Below, piece by piece: positions 54,544 to 64,000 of a stretch of 64,000 bases of DNA. The notes under the pieces are model-generated. The model searched no databases. It worked only from the letters and a program-made list of their open reading frames with translations, and had not been told where the DNA came from. The position numbers and the translations under genes are program-made. Each line of letters begins with the position of its first letter. Position 1 is the first letter of the stretch. The stretch covers positions 394,697-458,696 of the forward strand of contig NW_003314380.1 in assembly GCF_000143415.4 (NCBI RefSeq), in the 5' to 3' direction. This DNA comes from Selaginella moellendorffii. Its lineage: Eukaryota > Streptophyta > Lycopodiopsida > Selaginellales > Selaginellaceae.

Positions 54544-57500
54544 CTAATTAGCTCCAAAAGTTTTCTGCAACTTAGCAATAGTAAGGCTTGCTTGGTGTAT
54601 ATAAATATCCACTTTAAGATCCTGGTGCAAGATGTTGATGAAGATGTAGTATATATGCTTACAAGAAGCATATGCCTTCCCATGTTTTTCGCGTTTTGTA
54701 AAGTCTGGACATGTGCAAGAAGGAAAGTCTTGAATGGCAATTGTGTACTTTCCACCTTTTGTTTTGACTATGTACTCTTTTGCAAGCGCAATAATGTACT
54801 TCATGGAGAGAATCTCATACTCAAGTGTTCGAGCCAAATTTATTTTACCTTGCTTCTGCTTGGAGATGGTACCAATAAATTTAATTGCCTTACCTTTTCT
54901 CGCTGGCCTCCTATGCATCTTTGTAGGAACAGTCTTGGTTTTATCACTCATGTGTCCAACTCTCCTTTCAAGATTAAAACCAGATTTCTCAAGGTTTTCA
55001 ATCTCATCCGAGGTGAGCGCAACCCCATTAGCAATTGGCCATTCTTTAGGTACTGCATCAGGTTTAGTCTCTATAGTGTCTTCAAGCTGCTTTGTATGGT
55101 TGACATCAATGTTGCAGCAATATAACCAACACCATCTTGAAAATCCTACTTGCTTTCATTCCCCATGGAAACATGGGGCTGGAACAAAAGCAGACTTGTC
55201 ACCACGGATCCAAGCCTAACACTTGCCCCTCGAAAGCATCCCCACACACCTTACATTTGATTTTGCTGGCACTCAATGGATTGCCCATTGCTTTAGCTCC
55301 ACGCTACGATAAACAATTTCAACTTGCTGTGATGCACTTTCTTCATTAGGCACTTGAGGTGGCTCGGTTCAGGGGTGATGTCTTGGAGCAGAATGATACT
55401 CAATATCAGGTTTGTGAGAGCTTTTTGCTCCAAGATCTATGCTAACATCTTCACCAGCAAAGGAAAAGCGATGCTTTGAGCGGATAGTCTTTATATCACC
55501 AATAGAAGCCCGGGGAGTGTACTCCATAGATGTTCCATGGACCACTTACTTCACTGCAGTTGCCACTGTTCGTGCTGGTGGAGTCACTTTCTTCTTGTAA
55601 CATCTCAACTGAAGGTCCTGTTCCCATGTATCTTCCTTCCTCAAATGCCAAGGCTTTTGAAGACTACTCTACAACGCGCATCAAATTTGATAGACATGCT
55701 TCATATAGACTCATCTTCCCTTTCCCTGCCTTAGAGGAACGCCAGCTCCAATGTTTACTCTCTGAGATATTCACATCCCTAACTATTCACAGTTAGGGTG
55801 TATGCAAGATCCTCAAGTGGTTGATCCTTATAAAAAGATGATATTCAAAAGCAATAAAAAGAGAGGAAAAAAAGAAAAACCAACCTGAAAAGAGTGATGT
55901 CCCCATTGGAACATTCTAACTTCTCACCACCCCAACCACAACTCAAGTTGTGGTAGACAACTTACGTCAGTATGGCTATCTTCATGCCACCACATTCAAA
56001 TCTCAATTGTTTTTGCCTCGTGCTCTTCTTCAGAAGGTGCAACCTGCCATTGTTTGCACAACTCCTTAAATGCTAATTGGAAATCTGGCTTGATAAGGTG
56101 GCAGTGTTAGTTTACGCTTTGAGCCTAATAGAATTCACAAATCCTTTCACGACCTTCTAGGGGTCGACCATTCCCAAAGACTACCCGGACACCATTCCAA
56201 TTAGCCCCAGCCCCATCTGCCATGAAACCACGAAAGTTGGTAGGCTTACCAGTCCGTTTTAATACAATGTCAGAGAGGGACTTCGAAAATATTTCCTGAG
56301 CCATCTGGTTTTGTATTTTAAACTCTGTTGTTGCAATTGTCAAGTTACAATATAGCTTGTGAAAAAGGCAATACTTAAAACCATTTTAAGATAATGAGAA
56401 AAAAAACTACCTCAAGTCATACACATAAGCTCCCATGGTTATCCAACCCACCATCCGCTCCATATGGTCAAAATGTACCCATGCATTAGCAAGGTCACTT
56501 GATTTAGACATATCCATTTAGGAAACAAGATCCACACCAGAGATAGGGCCCATGGTAGACATTTAGGGGCACTCTTGCTCACTAACGACTTGATCTAGAA
56601 ATAAACTCCCATGGATAAACTCGTAGGGACAAATCCATTTTAGTTCAAGGATTGAGTTGATTTTTTTTGGAGTTTCCCCTCTCGAGATTCACACATCCAA
56701 GATTTTATCTTAAATAAAACAAAATGTAAGAGAGATATTATTGAAAAGTATGTAATAATATTTTCATACCTCCTGAGGCTAGTTGCAGTTTGCACATGTC
56801 ATAGTAACTCCCGCAAGCTAGTCTCATCCAGTTGAGTATTTTTGTAATTTGAAGCACTGTCTTTTGAATATGCTTCGGAGTTGCAGATGAGTTTCTCATA
56901 GTCTCTATTTACACTGCATCTTTGAAATGGTTGACTGAACTCTTTTGTATCCCTTCTTGCATTGGATGTGTGTGCGTGCCAATATGTACTGCAGCTCTAC
57001 CAGCCTCTCCATCCCGTTTAAGAAAATAGTACATCTTGGCCTCGCAGATAGCACAACACAATAGAGCATTCTTGCAAAACTAACACTTGAATCCAACACC
57101 AATGGTGTCACAGATGGGAGGATTGGTTATAGATCCTTCAAAGAATATGGAGTTTTTACCACGCTCTCGATTGCATGCTTTATTCACACAATCCAAATAC
57201 CCACCACAATGAACCATGGACACTGTGCCTTTGAAATGCTGGAAATGTGTGGTCTTGATCTTGCACCAGTTGTGAAAGTCCTACTTCGTCTCCATCCCCT
57301 TTTGTTTTGAGCTGACAAAAGGTTGTAGTTCAAAGAAGATATTGCCATTGTATGTAGATGGGAGCTCGCTAACGGGCCTATGCAAAAAGGAATACACGTC
57401 GATAAAGAGGCGGGAAAACTGGAAAGCATTGCAAACAGCTTTGAATATTGGTGAAGTTTGAGTTTGGAAATTCTTAGCTCGCACTGGACTAAAATCTCCA

Positions 57501-57832
57501 TTAGAACTAAAAGAAGAAGAAATGATAACGACCAAATCTTGCTTCACATTCACTTTGGCAGGATTGCAGCCTCACACTTTGATTAGAGATCCAAAAACTC
57601 AAATCTCCTTCGACCTTAAATGTTGCAAATCCCAATGTTGTCCACCTTCACCTACACCTGAAAGAAGAAACTCTGATTGTTCAATTACACCAATGTTGTT
57701 GTGAATCACAGCCTCCAATGAAATAGAATTGAGAGAAAGATCAAAATGTCGGCAAAGAAAACTTTCTGAAATAAGACTTTGAGAGAAAAAAAGCAGTGGG
57801 TGATTTTGGTAATGCAAAAGGAAACTCTCCAT
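54544..57832 (-). pseudogene. SWIM-zinc-finger transposase-like gene, right copy
   Basis: The same exon order as the left copy: MESFLLHYQNHPLLFF at 57832, a Ser/Gln-rich part ending in a TAG at 57281, a cysteine-rich part (about 56800-57160), a DDE-like part 56343-56125 with FRGFMADGAGANWNGV, and a SWIM part 54951-54544 with CTCPDF and SCKHIYYIF. The TAG after METK and the TAG after CEFY are shared with the left copy. The SWIM exon starts MSDKTKTVPTKMHRRPARKG and is longer than in the left copy, which has a stop there. Confidence 0.7.
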
Positions 57833-58600
57833 TTTATTACCTTTAGGTTTTGGAACTTTGAACTTTTATAAAGAAATGTCACCTCAACCATGTGCTATGC
57901 CATTATGTGAAAAGAAAGGGCGATTTTATTCTAGGATCTAACATCGAATAATGTTGTTATAATAAATTCTATATGAAGTATATAGGACTATGTTGTACAA
58001 TATTAAAAGTCTGTATACATTGAATTCAAAACCATGCTCAAATTTATTATATGGACTAACTTTTGGTAGAACGGAAAGAAATATCACCTTAAGCATATGC
58101 TATAATATGAAAGATAGGAATGATTTTATTCTAGGATTTACCATCAACCAACTGTTGCCAAACAAATTAAATATTGTACATATTTTCAATACTTCATTAA
58201 AGCTAGAAATCATCACATTCTTCTGAACTCATTTAAATATATTCCATCTTTGTACTACCATCTATCACCTATAGTAAATTATCTATATATATTGCTTTGG
58301 AAATAACACCTTACGATTTAATAATCTTATATTTTCTGACAAGATGCTATTACTTGCAAGAAACACATAATTCTCATTTATAATTTCGTACTATCATCAA
58401 TTCAACACATGCGTTTGTGACATTATTTCCACATTATGGCATAGTCATATTAAAGCACACCTCCATTATTAAATTACAACTCAAAAGGACTTTGTCATGT
58501 GATCAAATCTAGGACATAATAAAAATTGTACATTGCTAGCAAATATTTGCAGAATGCAATGAGAGTGGGAGATTGGGAGTGACTGTGGGATCCATTAGCG

Positions 58601-61600
58601 ATGAACAGAATGCCGCCAAGAGTAAGTTTTTTACTCCTCCACTCCCTCTCCTCCACTCCCACACCACGCCAAGTGCCGCCACTGCCTAGGGCCGCCGCTG
58701 CCCATCACCGCCACACCCAGTGCTGCCATGCCCACGCCATGCCACGCCCATCGCCGCCACTGCCCAGGGCCACCACTGCCCAGCATCGCCACTGCCAAGT
58801 GCCCGGGCCGAGCATTTGGCCGGGCACTCCGCCCGAGCAGGCCATCGGTACACTAGCGAACCAGCGCCCGTGCCAAGTGCCCGTGCCAAGTGCCCGGGCC
58901 AGGCACTCTGCGTGGGGCCAGCAAAGGCACTTGGGGGCAGGCCGGCCAAGGCGTTTGGGGGCAGGCCAGTTCGCTGGCGAACCAGCTCTCCCCCAAGCGC
59001 CTTGGCCAGCCCGCGTCAAGTGCCTGGCCTAGGCATTTAGACTTGGCGCTGGGGGGAGGGCCAGTTTGCTGGCAAACTGGCCCACCCCCAAGTGCCTTCA
59101 CCAGCCCGCGCCAAATGCCCAGCCCGGGCACTTGGACTTGGCATTGGGGGGAGGGCTAGTTTGCCAGCGAACCAGCTCCTGCGCCAAGTCCACGCCCCAA
59201 AGTCCTCGCTTCTTATGCATTTTTAATTTATATTGAGTTATTTTTATTTTCAGAAATGGAAGCAACTACAAATGGAGAAGGATGTTGGATCAAAGAAAAG
59301 ACATAAGGAAGATGAGATCCAAGACGACAATCAAGTTGACCTTCAGATAGAGATTTCCACAACGACAACTCTACCGTCTTCACAACTAGATAGCTCCAGT
59401 CCACATGCACCCCCATTTTTGCCACCACCACCATTACCACTGCCACCACCATTGCCACCTCTACCTTCATCACCACCATTACCACCACCGTCATCACCAC
59501 CATTACTACCACTGCCATCATCGCCATTATTACCACCACCACCGCCACCATCATCACCACCAGTAGCGCGATTGTCGTCACTACCATTGCAGCCACAACC
59601 ACAAATGCCACTACTCTTAACATATTCACAAAATATGGCAGAAACTAGCTACATTACAAAGTAGTGCCCAAGTGCGCTTGACGGGGGTGTTGGGCCCAAG
59701 CTAGGGGCTAGATCTGATAATGGTGCTACTAAAAGTGTAGTTGAAGCTGAAAGAGAAGTGGAGTTACCTGAACACATTGTAGACAAGCGCTTCCAAGAGA
59801 CAGTTTTGAGAACCAAAGAAAAGGCCATTCACACGACTCTAGAGTTTCTCAAGTGGGAAGGCCCGGGAGACATAATCCGAGAAATCCCACTATATCGATT
59901 CACTTAAACAAGCATCATTCGGTTTGCTTCACCGCACTTCATCAACATGAACATCTATAGTCTATACAAACATAATGGCCTTGGGACAAACATAGGTATG
60001 TTCCTTGTTTTAGTCTTCAAGCCAGGAATGACAAATACCCTCTCGGTGTCACCAGAAATTGAGAGGGTTTGGGATGACATTTGGAATATGAAGTCCCGCA
60101 AATTTGAAAACATGCTTATGAGCCATCCTAAGACTCAACAATTTGTGGGGAAAATATTCTACATTATCGACGGGAATCATTGCTGGTGTGCATGGATGAA
60201 GTGCATCAATGAATGCTTTCGAGAGGATCCTGTCTATCACATCAATGTTCCGGTTGGACATGTATATACGAGAGGATCTCTAGATGTGGCAAGGCTTGTG
60301 ATAGCTTGCCACAAAATTAATACGTATGTACCACTCCCTCTTCAATCACTTTTAACAATTTGTGTTTTGCAAGTTGGGACAGTTTGCAGTGCAGAAACAA
60401 AGCCTAGTATATGATATTGAGTAGATCCGGTTTCTTGCCAATCTCGACGAAGATGCAGTCTGCAGCCACTATGGTGATGATCTAACATCACTTATTCGGC
60501 ATCATCGAGGTCGTCAAGATGCCAATAGATGGTACAAGAATCCAATGGCTTTTATGACAACTGTGTGAAGTAAGGTATGTTCTTCCAAGCATAGAATGTT
60601 TGTGTTGTCTTCAGCCATTGGTGAAGGTTAAGCAAGATGCATATGCACAGTCGCATCGAGCTGAAAATGATCAAAAACTCTTGGAGCATTTAGCTACAAT
60701 TGACAAGAAAATCAACAACACAAAGAAGACAAAAGTAAAGAAATTACTTAGTGTGGCTGACCTTCGACGCCCAAAGGAGTGGTTTGATATTATAATAGAG
60801 ATTTCTTGTCATGAAAGTAAGTATTGTTTGCGTTTACATGAAGGTTACTCACAAAAGTTATTTCTTAGTGGTCAAGACTCCAGATGAGATTATTTACAAC
60901 ATCTCAAAGTCAAAGTTTACATATTAGGAACAGATACACATTCTGAGCGACCTCAATAGTAGACTCAAGGAAGGAGAAAAAGGTTTGGATAGTATGATGG
61001 AGACTATTATGAGGAGGACCGTCTATATTTCACAAACTGTATATGAAAGGAAGATGTTTCTAGCGTCTTTTATAGGGGATGATCTTGAGCAATTTCCATT
61101 CAAGGACTTCATCACCACTGAGCTTACAAAACTCGGAGAGGACTGGCTGCCAAAGAAGGCCACAAGCACGACTCTATTTGATAAACAACTTGGCCAACTT
61201 TACTTCATGCATGGAGTGGCTTTAAAGTAACATACAATTTCTCAACTATACTCAATTTGTTTATATTCTATTATAGGTATCTCCAATATAGAGGCGTTCC
61301 CGGTATGCACACGACTCCTGAGGCATGGTGTGAGAGATGGAGGCATGTACTCGACAACAATGAAGTTTCCAGTGGCAATAAAGCGAGCTTATCCTTGGGA
61401 ATTGGAGATGCCAAATTATACACCAACCCACCAAGAGGCTGCAAGAGGCAACAATGAAAACGTGCCAGATGACAAAGATGATGGCCATGAGAATGTCAAC
61501 ACTATTGGTGCTAATGGTGAGGAGAGTGAAGATGGCGGTGAGAACGATTTGCAAGAAATTCCTTGAGACGAAGTCCAACAAGAGAACCAGAACGTCAAAG

Positions 61601-62737
61601 AAGTTTTACCTCGACGAAAGCATACAAATCTACATCTGAAGGAATTAGTCAACAGTGATGATGATCATCCAAGACGTCCCCATAACCGAGGAACTTCTCG
61701 AGGTATATTTCTCTTAATTCTCTCCTTTTCTTAGTTCCTCAAAATGGTTGCAGCAAAAACTGTCAGGAGTAACTTCATTCTAGCTTGTCTTGATGCCTGA
61801 GAAGAGTACCTGGAGGAATTTACATTTACCATATGCCATATGACGGTATGTAAATTTTTCTTAAGTTCACATCTTATCTTTGTCTTCTCCCTCTAGATTC
61901 GCCCTATTTCCCCAATAGCATTCCGTGGTGAAGTTGGGAACTTTATTGGCTCCTACAGTTCATTGATGGGATCTTTTGAGGAGGATGCTGAGAATATGGC
62001 TATCCGGAGCGCTTTTGTCAGAAGACCGCTCAAGAGCACAAACTTCATACTCTTTCACATGCCAGATGGTCTTCGAGACGCTAATGGTGATGTCCTAAGC
62101 TGAAACAACCTGACTAAAGACCACTTGAAGAATGCATTCCTTTTGGCAGCAATTCTCCTTCACACAACCGGTCAAATTGCCTTCATTCTCCTAAATGACC
62201 CCCATTGGATGTCCTGCCTTATGAGGTATGCAAGTTGAGTCAACTTCAAGAGGTTCTCTTCCGGGTGCATCATGGATAGTGTTGGGGTCGAGACCAAAGG
62301 CGTCCTAAGCATGCTAGAGAAGGTAAGAAATCATCTTCTGTTTTGGTTGTCTCTAAAGTTTTATTATTCAGGTTATGATGTGGGCCTACCATGTGTTCTA
62401 CAGAAGAGAAAATGACGGTTTTCGTGATAGCAAGTGTGCTGCAAGGGTTTTGCCAGGGTATGATAGCTTTACTGACATCATACCAAATCTCGTAGATGAC
62501 GACATTCACAACACATTGTCTGGGTATCGGTTCCGATCTCCATCGGCGATGCATGTCCTACTTGAGCTTTATTGCCCAACTAGGGGTGTTGTCATCGATT
62601 GCATAGTAGGTAGTGGTTCGATGGTTGAAGCAGCACATGACTCTGGTAGATCGGTGTTTGTGATTGAAGAATATAAGTTCTTCAAACACCGTCTTAGAGG
62701 TTTTTGTCCTTCTCTATCAGTTGCTTCTAGGAGGTAA
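58601..62737 (+). pseudogene. Pro-rich, ParB-like, beta-class amino-methyltransferase gene (decayed)
   Basis: Exon 1 (58601-58621) encodes MNRMPPR; intron 1 runs 58622-59253 and holds a GC-rich hairpin array. Exon 2 reads KWKQLQMEKDVGSKKRHKED, a poly-Pro tract (59405-59570), and ELPEHIVDKRFQETVLRTKE, LKWEGPGDIIREIPL. It continues with INMNIYSLYKHNGLGTNIGM, then YIIDGNHCWCAWMKCINE (DGNH at 60169-60180), the pattern of a ParB/DGQHR-type domain, and VYHINVPVGHVYTRGSLDVA. Further exons follow: 60600-60887, 60985-61230, about 61280-61560, and 61890-62228 with FILLNDPHWMSCL (DPHW, motif IV, at about 62196). The last, 62373-62737, has SPSAMHVLLELYCPTRGVVI and DCIVGSGSMVEAAHDSGRS (motif X/I, 62597-62620). 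Order IV then X-I is that of beta-class N6/N4 DNA methyltransferases. In-frame stops near 59662, 59908, 60421 and 62103 show decay. Confidence 0.65.
58640..59215. repeat. GC-rich hairpin minisatellite in intron 1, right copy
   Basis: Within the first intron of the ParB-methyltransferase gene. Repeated units contain near-perfect palindromes, for example 59058-59083 where GGGCCAGTTTGC and GCAAACTGGCCC pair across a 2-nt loop. Units recur roughly every 90-100 bp and alternate with GCCAAGTGCCC-type blocks. Confidence 0.78.
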
Positions 62738-64000
62738 TTTATGATGTTTTAAAAACTTATATATAATATATATTTAGTTTTCTAGAAGTCTTCCTAGGTA
62801 TGTATAGCACATCATATGCAATGTATAAATTGAGGAGTGGTATGAAAAATTTATTTATTAATGATACATTAAAAGACAATTGAATGCATCCACTTGCAAT
62901 AAGAAAGATGTGTCACATGTCAATGTGATAATGATTGTGACAGTGACAGTGTCAGTGCAGCAAATAGTGACAGTGATAGTATCAGTGACAAAGACAATGT
63001 CAGTGTCAGAGATGACAGAGTTACAATGTCAGTCTGTCAAATTTCATAATTACTAGTATTATGAGTTTATTATCTATAGGTAAAACAATTTTGTTAATAA
63101 AAAAAAGGCAAGGGGGGGGAATGGATATTATCATAGTATAAGAATTATTAGTAGCTAGAATTTTCAATAGGATGGCCTAAAAGTACCATATTCAACACTT
63201 GTGGATGTAGGATTTACTAACGGAATATTGTTCCTCACCATGAAATGATAATGATTGTGTGTTCTTAACTCTTTCTTGATTTTCTTATACATTCATTTAT
63301 GCACACCTTCCACACCAATTCTTGGGCAGTTGTGACAACGTTCTAGAAAAGTTTTTAGACTCATACAGCCTTCCTTTTTATCTAAATAAAAGTAGCAAAT
63401 GGGACACTGGAGATAATATGTGTTCATTCTTTCAAAAGTTTCAACCATATCTGGAGCAAGATTTTGAAGAAACATCTGGCATCACTCTTGAAGCACATAA
63501 GGCAATCCATCTTTAGTAGCAACATCTAGAACATTATCTGGAAGAGGGATCTCTTGTTCAATCACATTTGGGGCTACAAAAGAAAAAGCCTTATAACGAT
63601 TGTTGTGTGGAGGGAAGGGTGGAATGTTAGTAGAAGTTGAAGACGAAGGTAGAGACTCATATGAAATGCATGGGGGCCAAGTGCGAGTAGCAATAGCATT
63701 TTCCCTAGCCATTCCTACACTCTAAACAAACTGAAATTTCAATGTTGAAAGCATCCCTTGTCGATATTTATACTAAGAAAAGATCTAGGGATTCTTGAAA
63801 GTTTAAATTGTCAGTCTCAAAAATGGGACTTCAGAATTATAATAGTGTCAGAACCACTTGTATATATAATAATATCTTTATACATGCTAGAATAATATCA
63901 TTCTCAAAAATATAAGATTCTCCACTTTACTCATAAAAAATTAAACTTTTGAAAACTATGCATAACTTCATATTACATTAAGGGTGGCCTAAATATCCCC
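62389..64000. repeat. Recent inverted repeat, right arm (continues past window)
   Basis: Reverse complement of about 52850-54468. It starts inside the last methyltransferase exon at TACCATGTGTTCT and runs through the TGACA-rich tract (about 62935-63040) and the Cys-motif frame to the window end. Confidence 0.9.
63160..63713 (-). pseudogene. Cys-motif protein of unknown family, right-arm copy
   Basis: The minus-strand copy of the 53143 frame (MARENAIATRTWPPCISYES at 63712). It differs by a few residues (H/R, L/P, S/N) and shares both internal TGA codons, including the one before MYKKIKKELRTH. Confidence 0.55.

Larger units (their letters stand above)
54471..60315. mobile_element. Right copy of inverted mobile segment
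   Basis: Inverted counterpart of 24193-31949. It lacks the LINE-like insertion (single GTACCCATGC site at 56473-56484). It carries the SWIM transposase gene on the minus strand and the start of the ParB-methyltransferase gene on the plus strand, divergently arranged with about 770 bp between the two start codons. Confidence 0.85.

Noticed and set aside
62375-62737. Bacterial contamination, because the GSGS methyltransferase motif looks prokaryotic
   Set aside because: The region is AT-rich plant-like DNA with intron-like junctions, is physically continuous with the duplicated transposase segment, and its last exon recurs at 54119-54463 next to plant repeats.

Overview
The window reads as nuclear DNA of a vascular plant with a compact genome. 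Introns are mostly 50-65 bp, genes are packed head-to-head or tail-to-tail on the left, and the families present (PDR-type ABCG transporter, PLS-type PPR, 2OG oxygenase, MRS2/CorA, OPT, VDAC) are plant families. Intron size, gene density and PPR content recall the lycophyte Selaginella moellendorffii. That is an inference from gene style, not from a search.

Region 1 (1-16.2 kb) is ordinary gene-rich DNA. In order it holds: the 3' part of an oligopeptide transporter (+), a VDAC porin (-), an S26-peptidase-like protein lacking the catalytic dyad (+), an FCP/HAD phosphatase (-), a Cys-rich finger protein (+), an MRS2/CorA transporter with a C-terminal EF-hand (+), and a 22-exon, 1,485-residue PDR transporter (+). 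I rebuilt the exons by hand. All complete genes close in frame, and two of them need GC-AG introns.

Region 2 (16.2-23.3, 42.9-48 and 50-52 kb) is a patchwork of segmental duplicates. Pieces of the PDR 3' end, a small FCP1-type phosphatase, a PPR gene, a 2OG oxygenase and a three-copy anonymous repeat recur in direct and inverted orientation. One phosphatase copy (47.4-48.0) is intact, and the other two copies are broken. One duplicate is a deletion product that joins the PPR N-terminus to the oxygenase C-terminus and carries a foreign, possibly P450-like, tail. An apparently intact protein kinase (48.4-49.8) sits between the duplicates.

Region 3 (24.2-32 and 52.3-64 kb) is the most unusual part. 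A roughly 6-8 kb segment is present twice in opposite orientation. It carries a decayed SWIM-zinc-finger transposase-like gene and, transcribed the other way, a gene with a Pro-rich N-terminus and a ParB/DGQHR-like motif. In the right copy that gene continues into a region with the motif order (IV then I) of a beta-class amino DNA methyltransferase. The right copy is enclosed by a second, much younger inverted repeat of about 1.6 kb that runs off the window end. The left copy carries a LINE-like insertion whose empty site survives in the right copy.

Region 4 (32-43 kb) is AT-rich and holds nested retroelements. A Ty3/gypsy chromovirus (36384-42672, both LTRs) sits inside an older minus-strand gypsy relic. 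It is itself interrupted by a solo LTR containing a 5S-rRNA-like segment (Cassandra type) and by a TRIM with a perfect TCATT target duplication. No tRNA gene, complete rRNA gene or CRISPR array was seen.
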